Below, one piece after another: positions 49,292-62,764 of a stretch of 64,000 nucleotides of DNA. Below the pieces are notes generated by a model. That model was given only the letters and a program-made list of their open reading frames with translations. It was not told the DNA's origin and did no database searches. The stretch lies in NCBI GenBank assembly GCA_030824115.1, contig JAVBYI010000008.1, forward strand, positions 338,212-402,211, given 5' to 3'. The position numbers and the translations under genes were made by a program. How positions within the stretch are numbered: position 1 is the first letter of the stretch; each line of letters opens with the position of its first letter. Source of the DNA: Rhodocyclaceae bacterium. Lineage in GTDB: Bacteria > Pseudomonadota > Gammaproteobacteria > Burkholderiales > Rhodocyclaceae.

Positions 49292-50212
49292 TTAAACCAG
49301 ACTGAGCCAGTCGGCGTGGGCCGGCACCTTGCCGTTGACCACATCGAAGAACAGGCTCTGGATTTTGGTCGTGATCGGACCGCGACGGCCTTCGCCGATG
49401 GTACGGCTGTCGAGTTCGCGGATCGGCGTGACTTCGGCGGCAGTGCCGGTGAAGAAGGCTTCGTCGGCGATATACACGTCATCACGCGTCAGGCGCTTGG
49501 AGACGACCTTGTAACCCAGTTCGCCGGCCAGTGTGTGGATGGTGGCGCGCGTGATGCCGATCAATGCGGAAGCGATCTCGGGTTCGTAAATCACGCCGTC
49601 CTTGATAACGAACAGGTTTTCGCCGGCGCCTTCTGCCACGAAGCCATCGGTATCGAGGAGCAATGCCTCGTCATAGCCATGCTCGGTGGCTTCCATGTTG
49701 GCGAGGATCGAGTTGGCGTAGGTAGCCGCTACCTTGGCGCGTGGCATGATGGAATTGACATGACCGCGGGAGTAGCTGGACGTCTTGACGCGGATGCCCT
49801 TTTCCATGCCTTCTTCGCCAAGATAGGCGCCCCAGGGCCAGGCGGCGATGGCGATGTGGGTCTTGGCACCTTTGGGCGAGACGCCCATCTTTTCGGAGCC
49901 GTAGAAGGCGATCGGGCGCAGGTAGGCCGATTCGAGCTTGTTGGCGCGCACGACTTCCTTCTGCGCTTCCATGATCGTTTCCTTGTCCCAGGGCATCGGC
50001 ATGCGGTAGATGTGCGCCGAGTTGAACAGGCGATCGGTGTGTTCCTTGAGCTTGAAGATGGCCGTGCCATTGACGGTCTTGTAGGCGCGCACGCCTTCGA
50101 AAACGGACAGGCCGTAGTGCAGCGAGTGGGTCAGCACGTGGGTCGTGGCTTCGCGCCAAGGGACGAGCTTGCCATCTTGCCAGATGAAGCCGTCGCGGTC
50201 GGACATGGACAT
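49292..50212 (-). CDS. ilvE: Branched-chain amino acid aminotransferase
   Basis: 306 residues. Fold-type IV PLP enzyme: HYGLSVFEGVRAYKT near 33-47, RPIAFYGSEKMG, the PLP Lys in PRAKVAATYANS (near 157), Glu in VAEGAGENLFVIKDG and the GITRATIHTLA phosphate site. It makes or degrades valine, leucine and isoleucine with glutamate. Head of the ilvE-zf-waaF-SnoaL-algC-EAL unit; divergent from nudJ. Confidence 0.94.
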   Translation of the reverse strand: MSMSDRDGFIWQDGKLVPWREATTHVLTHSLHYGLSVFEGVRAYKTVNGTAIFKLKEHTDRLFNSAHIYRMPMPWDKETIMEAQKEVVRANKLESAYLRPIAFYGSEKMGVSPKGAKTHIAIAAWPWGAYLGEEGMEKGIRVKTSSYSRGHVNSIMPRAKVAATYANSILANMEATEHGYDEALLLDTDGFVAEGAGENLFVIKDGVIYEPEIASALIGITRATIHTLAGELGYKVVSKRLTRDDVYIADEAFFTGTAAEVTPIRELDSRTIGEGRRGPITTKIQSLFFDVVNGKVPAHADWLSLV

Positions 50213-50257
50213 CTTGTTTTCTCCAGCCTTTTATTGGGTGTGAGGGGCGATTTTATC

Positions 50258-50263
50258 TAAAAT
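50258..50263 (+). promoter_or_regulatory. -10 box directly before nudJ (possible leaderless mRNA)
   Basis: TAAAAT at 50258-50263 ends six bases before the nudJ ATG; TTGGGT at 50234-50239 could be the -35 (18-base spacer). Transcription would begin about at the ATG. Confidence 0.4.
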
Positions 50264-50269
50264 CCGCGC

Positions 50270-50719
50270 ATGGATATCTGGAAACCCAATGTCACCGTGG
50301 CGGCCCTCATGGAGCGCGACGGCAAATTTCTCCTCGTCGAGGAGGAAACTACCGAGGGCATTCGCTTCAATCAGCCCGCCGGTCACCTCGACGAAGGCGA
50401 GTCGCTCGCCGCCGCCTGCGCGCGCGAAGCGATGGAGGAGACCGCCTACGCATTTACGCCGACCGAACTGGTGGGCATCTACCAGTGGCCAAGACCGCAG
50501 GGCGACATCACCTATCTGCGCTTCGCCTTTGCCGGAAAAGTCGGCGCTCACGAGACGGCACGTCAACTCGATACCGGCATCCTGCGCGCCGTGTGGCTGA
50601 CGCCCGCCGAGATCGAGGCCTGCCGCGAACGCCATCGCAGCCCGCTGATCTGGCAATGTGTGCAGGACTATCTCGCCGGACGGCGCTTTCCTTTGGACCT
50701 GATTCGACACTATGGCTAA
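50270..50719 (+). CDS. nudJ: NUDIX hydrolase NudJ-like phosphatase
   Basis: 149 residues. Nudix box at ~38-60 ([21 protein letters not shown], with Ala for Gly after EET). NudJ hydrolyses HMP-PP and nucleoside tri- and diphosphates; it is typically encoded before mnmA, as here, where it overlaps by eight bases. Motif copy 20 encodes [10 protein letters not shown] before the conserved [11 protein letters not shown]. No Shine-Dalgarno sequence is evident. Confidence 0.9.
   Translation: MDIWKPNVTVAALMERDGKFLLVEEETTEGIRFNQPAGHLDEGESLAAACAREAMEETAYAFTPTELVGIYQWPRPQGDITYLRFAFAGKVGAHETARQLDTGILRAVWLTPAEIEACRERHRSPLIWQCVQDYLAGRRFPLDLIRHYG
50536..50559 (+). repeat. 24-bp interspersed motif, copy 20
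   Basis: Identical to copy 9: variant middle CACGAG. In nudJ, read as KVGAHETA. Confidence 0.88.
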
Positions 50720-51785
50720 GATAATTGTGGGCATGTCCGGCGGCGTGGATTCTTCTGTTGCCGCCTTGTTGCTGAAACGCCAGGGCCACGAGGTCATTGG
50801 CCTGTTCATGAAGAACTGGGAGGATGACGACACCGATGATTACTGCTCGGCGCGTCAGGATCTGGAGGATGCGCAGGCGGCGGCCAAGGTGATCGGCATC
50901 CCGCTTGAGGCGGCCAATTTCGCCGACCAGTATCGCGAGCGGGTGTTTGCCAACTTCCTCGCCGAATATCAGGCGGGACGGACGCCCAACCCTGACATCC
51001 TGTGCAATTCGGAAATCAAATTCAAGGCCTTCCTTGATCATGCGCTGCGGCTCGGCGCCGACAAGATCGCTACGGGACACTATGCGCAGGTGCGCGAATT
51101 CCTCGGTGAACACCAGTTGCTCAAGGCCGAGGATGGCACCAAGGATCAGAGCTATTTCCTCTACCGGCTGAATCAGGCACAACTGGCCAAGACAGTGTTT
51201 CCGCTCGGCGAAATCTACAAACGCGATGTTCGCAAGCTGGCGGCTGAGGCCGGCTTGCCGAACCATGCCAAGAAAGATTCGACCGGCATCTGCTTCATCG
51301 GCGAGCGGCGCTTCCGTGAATTCCTGTCGCGCTACTTGCCCAAACAACCGGGCGAGATTCGTCGTCTCGACGATGAACGTGTGATCGGCCGGCACGAAGG
51401 CTTGGCCTACTACACACTGGGACAGCGCGAGGGGTTGGGTATCGGCGGGGTGCAGGGAGCGCCGGAAGAGCCGTGGTTCGTCGCGGCCAAAGACATGGCG
51501 CAGAACGTGCTCTACGTCGTGCAGGGCCATGACCATCCCGCGCTGCTGCGTGATCGGCTGATGGCGGGGCAGTTGTCGTGGATATCCCCCCAGCCGCCGC
51601 GGACGCACTGGGTTTATGCCGCCAAGACGCGCTATCGCATGGCGGATGCGGCCTGTGATCTGGAGGCCTTGTCGGCGAACGAATGCGACGTGGCATTCGC
51701 CGCGCCGCAGTGGGCGGTGACGCCGGGGCAGTCGGTGGTGTTCTATGAAAGCCGCGTGTGTCTGGGCGGCGGGGTGATTCTCTAA
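50712..51785 (+). CDS. mnmA: tRNA 2-thiouridine(34) synthase
   Basis: 357 residues. PP-loop [10 protein letters not shown] at 9-18, [12 protein letters not shown] with the first catalytic Cys near 98, and the second Cys in STGICFIGE near 196. It forms s2U at the wobble position of Glu, Gln and Lys tRNAs with sulfur from the Tus relay. Overlaps nudJ. Convergent with the GST gene. Confidence 0.96.
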   Translation: MAKIIVGMSGGVDSSVAALLLKRQGHEVIGLFMKNWEDDDTDDYCSARQDLEDAQAAAKVIGIPLEAANFADQYRERVFANFLAEYQAGRTPNPDILCNSEIKFKAFLDHALRLGADKIATGHYAQVREFLGEHQLLKAEDGTKDQSYFLYRLNQAQLAKTVFPLGEIYKRDVRKLAAEAGLPNHAKKDSTGICFIGERRFREFLSRYLPKQPGEIRRLDDERVIGRHEGLAYYTLGQREGLGIGGVQGAPEEPWFVAAKDMAQNVLYVVQGHDHPALLRDRLMAGQLSWISPQPPRTHWVYAAKTRYRMADAACDLEALSANECDVAFAAPQWAVTPGQSVVFYESRVCLGGGVIL

Positions 51786-51788
51786 CAG

Positions 51789-53826
<2,038 letters not shown>

Positions 53827-53827
53827 G

Positions 53828-54157
53828 ATGGCGTTTGCGGAGAATCTCAAACAACTGCCCAAGGTGTCGCACCTTGCCGCCCTGCAGTTGATCGATGCGG
53901 AAGGCAATGTCGTCGCGACCATCGAGAACAAGGCCGGCCAGACCGGTTCGCTGACGGTCTATAACCATCTTGGCCAGTTGTACGGGGCAATTACGGTTGA
54001 TGCGGCAAAAAAAGGGCTGGAGCTTTATGCGGAACATACGGCCGATGCGCAGGCACATCCGGGCAAACATCCAAATATTGACCGCCTGATTGGTCTCATT
54101 GCAAGCAACAGTCTGTTGCGCGTCAAGCATGTATTTGCCGCCGGGGACATGACATAG
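53828..54157 (+). CDS. DUF2322 family protein
   Basis: 109 residues from the ATG at 53828 (FAENLKQLPKVSHLAALQLI). Characteristic HLGQLYGAITVDAAKKGLELYAEHTADAQAHPGKHPNIDRL. The family is restricted mainly to betaproteobacteria and of unknown role; it is often encoded next to purB, so a link with purine or nucleotide metabolism is only a contextual guess. Confidence 0.85.
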   Translation: MAFAENLKQLPKVSHLAALQLIDAEGNVVATIENKAGQTGSLTVYNHLGQLYGAITVDAAKKGLELYAEHTADAQAHPGKHPNIDRLIGLIASNSLLRVKHVFAAGDMT

Positions 54158-54194
54158 AATTGGTTTTGAATTTCCCAACCCAAGGAGACAACCA

Positions 54195-54665
54195 ATGAAT
54201 AATATTTACAAATCCATCGTTGCCAGCATTGCATTGACGGCCATGACCGGCGCAGCCTTTGCACAAGTGATTGGCAAGATGGAAGACCAGATTCGCTGGC
54301 GCCAGTCGGCCTATCACACCATGGCCTGGAGCATGGGGCGCATCAAGGCCAACGTCGAAGGCCAGTACAACAAGGATCAGGTCGTCGAGGCGGCCAATGT
54401 GATCCAGGCGATTGCCAATTCGAAGATGGGTGCGCTCTACCAGCCAGGCTCCGACAAGGGCAAGGGATGGAAGGAGACCCGTTTGAAGCCGGCGTTCTTT
54501 ACCGACAAGGAAAATCTGCCAAAGATTGCCCAAGGTTTTGGCGCCGCAGCCAACGAAATGGCCAAGGTGGCTGCGGGCGGCGATGCGGCGGCGGTCAAGG
54601 CGCAGTTTGGCAAGCTCGGTGAAGCCTGCAAGGCCTGTCACGAAAAGTTCAGAGAAGAAGATTAA
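54195..54665 (+). CDS. Cytochrome c' (class II c-type cytochrome)
   Basis: 156 residues with a signal peptide cleaved near AFA-Q (residue ~24). Four-helix class II cytochrome with the heme motif CKACHEKFREED at the C-terminus and Met/Arg-rich first helix (EDQIRWRQSAYHTMAW). Cytochromes c' bind NO and CO in the periplasm. AAGGAG precedes the ATG. It faces the cytochrome b561 gene across a strong terminator, so the pair may serve one electron route, although convergent. Confidence 0.92.
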   Translation: MNNIYKSIVASIALTAMTGAAFAQVIGKMEDQIRWRQSAYHTMAWSMGRIKANVEGQYNKDQVVEAANVIQAIANSKMGALYQPGSDKGKGWKETRLKPAFFTDKENLPKIAQGFGAAANEMAKVAAGGDAAAVKAQFGKLGEACKACHEKFREED

Positions 54666-54677
54666 GACGTGCGTCTC

Positions 54678-54711
54678 AAGCAAACGGCCACCTACGGGTG
54701 GCCGTTTGCTT
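54678..54711. terminator. Bidirectional terminator between cytochrome genes
   Basis: A 15-base perfect stem (arms 54678-54692 and 54697-54711) with a 4-base loop. A-rich on one side and T-rich on the other, so it can act for both converging genes. Confidence 0.85.
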
Positions 54712-54715
54712 TGGT

Positions 54716-54739
54716 GCCGTCTTACCAGCGCCGACTTTT
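54716..54739 (-). repeat. 24-bp interspersed motif, copy 21
   Basis: Both blocks perfect; middle GTAAG. Next to the shared terminator; its end overlaps the cytochrome b561 stop codon by one base. Confidence 0.88.
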
Positions 54740-55455
54740 CAGAAAGCCGGTGCGACGCTTGCGGGTGGTGCCGGCGGTGGGGGCAGAATGGCCCCCGATG
54801 CGGCCCAGACCGTCGCGACCGCGATCAACACGGCGAGGACGAAAGCAGTCGGCTTGCCGCCTTTGGCAGATTCGCAGGGTTTGCCGTCGGCCCAGCCGTT
54901 GATCATGGGCTTGACGAGGTTCTGTTTCTTCACGCGAGCGTAGAAGACAATCGCCCCGATATGGGCGACAACCAGCAGCATCAGGATTTTTTCGAGCAGG
55001 TGGTGGATGCCGGTGATGTCGCTGCTGCAGTCACTGTCGATCAGCGCCGCGAGGTAACCGGAATAGGCGATGTCGTCGTTGGCGAACAGGCCGGTTGCAG
55101 CTTGCAGGGTCAGTGTGCCAAGCAGGGCCAATACGGACAGCGCGCCGAGCGGGTTATGGCCCTGGCCTTGCCACTGGCCTTGCAGATAGGCGCGAATCGC
55201 CGCCGGCCCGCGCACGAACTGCAGGAAGCGTGCGTAGGTCGAGCCAGCAAAGCCCCAGACGATACGAAAGACCAGCAGGCCGAGAATGACCAAGCCCAAG
55301 CGCCCGTGCCAGACCATGGCATTGCCGCCGACCTTGGCGGTGATGAAGGCGGCGATGACGCAGACAACCAGCAGCCAGTGGAACAGGCGAACCGGCAGAT
55401 CCCAGACGTAGGCCTTGTCAGCAGGTTGCGTCACGCCGACAGCGCCTACACACAT
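54739..55455 (-). CDS. Cytochrome b561-type membrane protein
   Basis: 238 residues from the ATG at 55453. Four to five transmembrane helices with heme-ligand His candidates in VRLFHWLL, VWHGRLGL, GIHHLLEK and VAHIGAIV. N-terminal YVWDLPVRLFHW is typical of the CybB/cytochrome b561 family that passes electrons between quinone and periplasmic cytochromes. The last helix ends in a Pro-rich stretch. Overlaps secF by 10 bases. Confidence 0.85.
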   Translation of the reverse strand: MCVGAVGVTQPADKAYVWDLPVRLFHWLLVVCVIAAFITAKVGGNAMVWHGRLGLVILGLLVFRIVWGFAGSTYARFLQFVRGPAAIRAYLQGQWQGQGHNPLGALSVLALLGTLTLQAATGLFANDDIAYSGYLAALIDSDCSSDITGIHHLLEKILMLLVVAHIGAIVFYARVKKQNLVKPMINGWADGKPCESAKGGKPTAFVLAVLIAVATVWAASGAILPPPPAPPASVAPAF

Positions 55456-56390
55456 GCGCCGTCTTCCGTCGCCCCCTCTGGCTTTTCGGCCTTTTTCTTG
55501 ACGAACTGTTCGCGCGAGACGCCCAGCCACATCACCAGCGGGCTGGCAACGAGCACCGAGGAGTAGATGCCGAACAGGATGCCGATGGTTAGCGCCAGCG
55601 CGAAGTAATGCAGGGCGGCACCGCCGAAGATCAGCATTGAAGTCACCATCATCTGCGTTGAACCGTGGGTGATGATAGTGCGTGAAATGGTGCTGGTAAT
55701 GGCGTGGTTGATCACTTCGGGGGTAGTCAGGCCGCGCTGCTTCTTGAAGGTTTCACGTACCCGGTCGAAGACGACGACGGATTCGTTCACCGAGTAGCCG
55801 AGTACCGCGAGTACCGCAGCCAGCACCGGCAGCGAGAATTCCCACTGGAAGAAGGCGAAAAAGCCGAGGATGATGATGACGTCGTGCAGGTTGGCGATGA
55901 TGGCCGAGACGGCAAAACGCCATTCGAAGCGGAAGGCCAGATAGATGACGATGCCGATGATGACCAGCAACAGGGCCAGGGCGCCATCTTCGGCGAGTTC
56001 CTTGCCAACCTGCGGGCCGACGAACTCGACACGTTTGATTTCGGGGGTATCACCGAGTGCGTCCAGGCTTGCCTTGACGTTCTCACTGACCTTGTTCGTC
56101 TCGCCAGCCTTGATTGGCACGCGGATCAGTACGTCGCGCGAGGAACCGAAGTTGATCACCTGCGTGTCGGTGAAACCATCGGTCTCGAGCTTCTTGCGGA
56201 TTTTCTCAAGGTCGGCGGCTTGTTGATAGCTGACTTCAATCAGCGTGCCGCCGGTGAACTCGATCGACAGGTGCAAACCCTTGGTGGCGAGGAAAAATAC
56301 GGCGAGCAGGAAGGTGATCAACGAAATGATGTTGAACACCAGCGCATGGCGCATGAAAGGGATGTCTTTTTTGATGCGGAAAAATTCCAT
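55446..56390 (-). CDS. secF: Protein translocase subunit SecF
   Basis: 314 residues. Six-helix RND-like membrane protein: FFRIKKDIPFMRHALVFNIIS at the start, LSIEFTGGTLIEVSY, the VGPQVGKELAEDGALALL helix and SVNESVVVFDRVRE. With SecD it drives late stages of export using the proton gradient. It follows secD after three bases. Confidence 0.95.
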   Translation of the reverse strand: MEFFRIKKDIPFMRHALVFNIISLITFLLAVFFLATKGLHLSIEFTGGTLIEVSYQQAADLEKIRKKLETDGFTDTQVINFGSSRDVLIRVPIKAGETNKVSENVKASLDALGDTPEIKRVEFVGPQVGKELAEDGALALLLVIIGIVIYLAFRFEWRFAVSAIIANLHDVIIILGFFAFFQWEFSLPVLAAVLAVLGYSVNESVVVFDRVRETFKKQRGLTTPEVINHAITSTISRTIITHGSTQMMVTSMLIFGGAALHYFALALTIGILFGIYSSVLVASPLVMWLGVSREQFVKKKAEKPEGATEDGACV

Positions 56391-56393
56391 TGC

Positions 56394-58262
56394 TTAGACT
56401 CCCGGTTTCCAGACTTGGCCGATGCTGACGGCTTCCAGCTTGCGGCGGCTACCGTAGATCACATTCACCAGCGCACGCGAGACCACGACCGAACTGAAGA
56501 TCGAGGTGAGAATGCCGAGGCAATGCACGACCGCGAAACCCCGAACAGGGCCGGAGCCGAAGATCAACAGGGCGACGCCGGCAATCAGCGTGGTGATGTT
56601 CGAATCGAGAATGGTGCCCCAAGCGCGCTCGTAGCCGGCCGTGATAGCCGCTTGCGGGGTGGCACCGTTGCGCAGTTCTTCACGTACGCGCTCGTTGATC
56701 AGCACGTTGGCGTCGATGGCCATGCCGAGCGTGAGCGCAACGGCGGCAATGCCGGGCAGCGTCAGTGTGGCTTGCAGCAACGATAGCAGGCCAACGAGAA
56801 ACAGCAGGTTGGCCGACAGTGCCGTGACCGACACAAAACCGAACAGCAGGTAGTAGGCGGTCATGAAGATGGCGATGGCCATGAAGCCCCACAGCGTCGA
56901 GTTGAAACCCTTCGCGATGTTGTCGGCGCCGAGTGACGGGCCAATGGTGCGTTCCTCGATGATGTCCATCGGCGCTGCGAGCGAGCCGGCGCGCAGCAGC
57001 AGGGCCACATCGTTGGCTTCCACTGTGGTCATGCGGCCGGAGATCTGCACGCGGCCGCCACCGATTTCGGTACGGATGACCGGGGCGGTGACGACTTCGC
57101 CCTTGCCTTTTTCGATCAGCAGGATGGCCATGCGCTTGCCGACGTTTTCGCGCGTTACATCCTTGAAGATGCGTGCGCCGGCGGAATCGAGCGTCAGATG
57201 GACGGCCGGTTCCTGCGTCTGACTGTCGAAGCCAGCCTGGGCGTCGGTCAAGCGTTCGCCGGTCAGGACGACCTGTTTCTTGACCAGCAGGCCACGACCG
57301 CCGCGCTCGACGTAGTACTCGGTGCCGGCTGGTGGCTGCCCCTGCTCTGCTGAGGCCAGCACAGTGGCGTTGGCGCTGTTTTCGTCGTCGACCATGCGTA
57401 CTTCGAGCGTCGCGGTGCGGCCGAGGATGTCCTTGGCCTTGGCGGTGTCTTGCACGCCGGGCAGTTGCACGACGATGCGGTCGGCACCCTGCTGCTGGAT
57501 CACCGGCTCGGCCACGCCGAGTTCGTTGATGCGGTTGTGCAGGGTGGTCATGTTCTGCTTGATGGCGAATTCCTGAATGCGCTTCTGGGCGGTCGGTTTG
57601 AGCGTCGCGGTGAGCTTGAAATCGCTGCCGCTCTGGCCTTCAAGCAGGTCGAGATCCGGCTGGTTGTCCATCAGCACGGCACGCGCCTTGTCGCGAATCT
57701 CGACTTCACGGAAGCGAATCACCAGCGTATTGCCTTCACGCTGGATGCCGCCGTGACGGATGTTCTTGTCGCGCATCAGGGTGCGCAGATCGGCGCCGAC
57801 GGAGTCGAGCCGCTTGGTCAGGGCGCCTTTCATATCCACTTGCAGCAGGAAATGCACACCGCCGCGCAGATCGAGACCGAGGTACATCGGCAGTGCATGC
57901 ATGCCGGTCAGCCAGTCCGGCGAGGCTGACAGCAGGTTCAGCGCCACACTGTAAGAGGCTTCGGCGGGATCGGGGTTGAGCGCCTTTTCGATGACGTCCT
58001 TGGCCTTCAACTGCGTATCGGTGTCGGCGAGGCGCACGCGGATGCTGTTCTGGTCGAAAAACAGGCCGGTCGGCTGGATGCCGGCTGCGGCAAGCGATTC
58101 TTCGACGCGGCTTTGCAGACGCTGGTCAAGCTTGATGGTGGCCTTGACACTGCTGACTTGCACGGCGGGCACCTCGCCGAAGAAGTTCGGCAAGGTGTAG
58201 AGCAGGCCGAGCACCAAGGCGATGACAACCGTGGCGTTCTTCCAGAGTGGATATTTGTTCAT
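56394..58262 (-). CDS. secD: Protein translocase subunit SecD
   Basis: 622 residues. N-terminal helix (YPLWKNATVVIALVLGLLY), large periplasmic P1 domain, LGLDLRGGVHFLLQVDM near 130, and the six-helix RND core with AIDANVLINERVREELRNG. Partner of SecF and YajC. Full length. Confidence 0.96.
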   Translation of the reverse strand: MNKYPLWKNATVVIALVLGLLYTLPNFFGEVPAVQVSSVKATIKLDQRLQSRVEESLAAAGIQPTGLFFDQNSIRVRLADTDTQLKAKDVIEKALNPDPAEASYSVALNLLSASPDWLTGMHALPMYLGLDLRGGVHFLLQVDMKGALTKRLDSVGADLRTLMRDKNIRHGGIQREGNTLVIRFREVEIRDKARAVLMDNQPDLDLLEGQSGSDFKLTATLKPTAQKRIQEFAIKQNMTTLHNRINELGVAEPVIQQQGADRIVVQLPGVQDTAKAKDILGRTATLEVRMVDDENSANATVLASAEQGQPPAGTEYYVERGGRGLLVKKQVVLTGERLTDAQAGFDSQTQEPAVHLTLDSAGARIFKDVTRENVGKRMAILLIEKGKGEVVTAPVIRTEIGGGRVQISGRMTTVEANDVALLLRAGSLAAPMDIIEERTIGPSLGADNIAKGFNSTLWGFMAIAIFMTAYYLLFGFVSVTALSANLLFLVGLLSLLQATLTLPGIAAVALTLGMAIDANVLINERVREELRNGATPQAAITAGYERAWGTILDSNITTLIAGVALLIFGSGPVRGFAVVHCLGILTSIFSSVVVSRALVNVIYGSRRKLEAVSIGQVWKPGV

Positions 58263-58274
58263 TTACAGGGGCGT

Positions 58275-58616
58275 TCAGAGAGTCTTAAGCGTGCCTTTGG
58301 GTAGCAGGGCGCCAATCGCCTGCTTCTGAATCTGCACTTCGACGGGGCTGTCCTTGAATTCGGCTACCTCGAGGGTGACGTAGTTTTCACCCACCTTGAC
58401 GATTCGGCCGGCCATGCCGCCTTGCGTCACGACTTCATCGCCTTTTTGCAGTTCGCCGACCATCTTTTGATGTTCCTTGGCCTTTTTCATTTGCGGGCGG
58501 ATCATCAGGAACCACAGCACGATAAACATCAGGATGATGGGCATCAGGCCCATCAGGCCGCCGGTGGGGTCTTGGGCAGCACCTGCCGCTTGTGCATACG
58601 CATTGGAAATCAACAT
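58275..58616 (-). CDS. yajC: Preprotein translocase subunit YajC
   Basis: 113 residues. Single transmembrane helix (LMGLMPIILMFIVLWFLMI) then cytoplasmic RPQMKKAKEHQKMVGELQKGDEVVTQGGMAG, the family hallmark. Member of the SecDF-YajC complex, 12 bases before secD. Confidence 0.95.
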   Translation of the reverse strand: MLISNAYAQAAGAAQDPTGGLMGLMPIILMFIVLWFLMIRPQMKKAKEHQKMVGELQKGDEVVTQGGMAGRIVKVGENYVTLEVAEFKDSPVEVQIQKQAIGALLPKGTLKTL

Positions 58617-58652
58617 GATCTGAAGCTCCGAGGTGAAAAAATAAGCGGCCGA

Positions 58653-60786
<2,134 letters not shown>

Positions 60787-60896
60787 TAGTGTTGCCAGGG
60801 GGTTGCTGGGCTGACATGAATTGCGGATAGAATGCGCGCTCTCTGAACGGCGCGGCAGCATTCTACGTTGGCGCGCCCGGCCCATTGGGATCATTG

Positions 60897-60981
60897 GCCG
60901 AGATGGCGGAATCGGTAGACGCAGCGGATTCAAAATCCGCCGCCGCAAGGTGTGAGGGTTCGAGTCCCTCTCTCGGCACCA
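60897..60981 (+). tRNA. tRNA-Leu (CAA), probable integration site
   Basis: An 85-base class II tRNA, acceptor GCCGAGA / TCTCGGC, encoded CCA. The anticodon loop TTCAAAA gives CAA. Its 3' end borders an integrase gene, the standard location of a tyrosine-integrase attachment site; the second att copy would be beyond the window. Confidence 0.95.
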
Positions 60982-61010
60982 GAGAACAATCCAAAGAAAA
61001 TCTCAATAAT

Positions 61011-61048
61011 CCTGGAAACCGCGTAACAGAGCGGCTTCCAGGTTTTTT
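61011..61048 (+). terminator. Terminator after tRNA-Leu (CAA)
   Basis: A 12-base stem with one mismatch (CCTGGAAACCGC / GCGGCTTCCAGG) followed by six Ts. Confidence 0.85.
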
Positions 61049-61075
61049 GCTTTCCGAGTTTGTCCAGCGTTGTCC

Positions 61076-61114
61076 GGGGGCATCCGAGCGCTTGTGGGGG
61101 CATATTTGGGGGCA
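61076..61114 (+). repeat. Three GGGGGCA iterons upstream of the integrase
   Basis: GGGGGCA at 61076-61082, 61096-61102 and 61108-61114, between tRNA-Leu and the integrase start. Similar G-tracts are common in front of tRNA-site integrases and may be integrase arm-binding sites; that role is inferred. Confidence 0.5.
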
Positions 61115-61181
61115 CAAAATGGAAAACCTCGGGGGTAGTCAGGCACAGATGTCCCCACTTATAACTAAAGTGAGGTGTCCC

Positions 61182-62396
61182 ATGTTGAGCGTCAAATCTA
61201 TCGATGCAGCCAAGCCTAAAGTTAAGCCCTACAAGCTATCGGACGGGCAGGGGCTTTACCTAGAAATCATGCCTTCCGGGGCCAAGTATTGGCGGCTGAA
61301 ATATCGGGTTGCTGGCAAAGAAAAACGGATTGCGTTCGGTGCCTACCCTGAGATACGCCCTCAGGAAGCCCGAGACAAGGCCATGGAGGCGAGAGCGCAA
61401 GTTCGGGAAGGGATAGACCCCAGCGCCAAGAAGAAGGCCGACAAGCAGGCCGCAATCCTGTTGGGCGCGAATACCTTCGAAACCGTTGCCCGCGAATGGC
61501 TGGAAAACCAAAAATCGCACGTTGAGCCTGCCCAGCACATCAAAACACTGGCCCGCCTGGAAAACGATGTATTCCCATGGATCGGCAAGCGCCCCATCTT
61601 GGAATTGTCCGCTCCCGAAGTGCTTACCGTTCTGCGCAGAATTGATCGCCGAGGTGCACGCTATACCGCGCATCGGGTCAGGAGCGAAATCAGCCGGATA
61701 TTTCGCTTCGCCATAGCTACCGGCAGAGCCACCAGTGACCCGGCACAATCTCTGATAGGTGCGATTCCTCCGGCTGTCGAGAAGCACATGCCCGCAATCA
61801 CTGACCCTGCTCAAGTGGGCGAAATGCTACGAGCCTTTGATGCGTTCAGTGGCACATTCCCTGTGCAGTGCGCCTTGAAGCTCGCCCCCATGCTGTTCGT
61901 TCGGCCAGGGGAACTGCGTCAAGCAGAGTGGGCAGCAATCGACCTGGACAAAGGCGAGTGGCGCTACAGGGTCAGCAAGACCAAGACAGACCACCTTGTT
62001 CCTCTTGCAAAGCAAGCCGTAGCGATCTTGCGGGAACTGCATGCACTTACTGGAGGCGGGAGATATGTTTTCCCTGGTGCACGCACATCATCTCGTCCGA
62101 TGTCGGATGCAGCGATCAATGCTGCCCTGCGTCGCCTGGGATATGACACCAAGACAGAAATTACGGGTCACGGTTTTCGGGCTATGGCACGGACGATACT
62201 GCATGAGGAATTGAACCAGAAGCCGGAAGTGATTGAGCATCAGCTCGCGCACTCTGTGTCCGACGCGCTTGGCACCGCCTACAACCGAACCAAGTTTCTC
62301 AGTGAGAGGCGGATAATGATGCAGGCATGGGCAGATTACTTGGGCAGAATCAAAACGGGGGCTGATGTCATTGAGTTGAAGGAGAAGGCGGCTTGA
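61182..62396 (+). CDS. P4-type tyrosine integrase
   Basis: 404 residues from the ATG at 61182 (MLSVKSIDAAKPKVKPYKLSDG); the frame upstream runs through the tRNA. N-terminal arm-binding DUF4102 domain (YLEIMPSGAKYWRLKYR), core SAM-like domain near 100-200, and the catalytic residues Arg241 (VRPGELR), His330-x-x-Arg333 (HGFR), His357 and nucleophile Tyr367 (AYNRT). All are present, so it should be active. It inserts and excises the element at the tRNA-Leu 3' end. Confidence 0.94.
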   Translation: MLSVKSIDAAKPKVKPYKLSDGQGLYLEIMPSGAKYWRLKYRVAGKEKRIAFGAYPEIRPQEARDKAMEARAQVREGIDPSAKKKADKQAAILLGANTFETVAREWLENQKSHVEPAQHIKTLARLENDVFPWIGKRPILELSAPEVLTVLRRIDRRGARYTAHRVRSEISRIFRFAIATGRATSDPAQSLIGAIPPAVEKHMPAITDPAQVGEMLRAFDAFSGTFPVQCALKLAPMLFVRPGELRQAEWAAIDLDKGEWRYRVSKTKTDHLVPLAKQAVAILRELHALTGGGRYVFPGARTSSRPMSDAAINAALRRLGYDTKTEITGHGFRAMARTILHEELNQKPEVIEHQLAHSVSDALGTAYNRTKFLSERRIMMQAWADYLGRIKTGADVIELKEKAA

Positions 62397-62764
62397 GTGA
62401 CAACAACCGGCCAGGGGGAGGCATCCGGATTCGTGACCAATAGCGGTCATTGGCACGCAATGCGGCGTCGTCAAATGCATCTTGCTATGCAGACAGGATT
62501 GTCGAAGAATGCTGATTTGATCCACTGTAGATCCTTTTCATGCCAATTATGGATATTACTCAATCAAGCCGCTGCATACTATTCGGATGCCTGTTGGGCA
62601 GCGTTGTGCATGCGGGAGAACGAGCAGAGCTCGCACTGGCGCCAGGGACTACTGTCGAAGCATTGACACCGTCAGGAAGGATTGTCATTGAAGCCATCGA
62701 TACGGTTACCCGGCGGTATTCCTGAGGATCCCATAGTAAGACATTCAAACTCTCACCAAGGCCC
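62397..62764. other. Gap without a convincing gene
   Basis: Two short overlapping frames exist (GTG 62397-62666 and ATG 62540-62725). The second ends in a plausible-looking stretch (VVHAGERAELALAPG), but neither has a good ribosome site or a family I recognise. Possibly gene remnants of the integrated element. Confidence 0.4.

Noticed and set aside
56918..56941. A possible 23rd motif copy in secD
   Set aside because: It has GTCGGCGC but no A-run, and the second block reads ACGGGC; the residues are ordinary for SecD.
60885..61181. Open frame continuous with the integrase through tRNA-Leu
   Set aside because: It passes through the tRNA and a terminator; the family start is at 61182.
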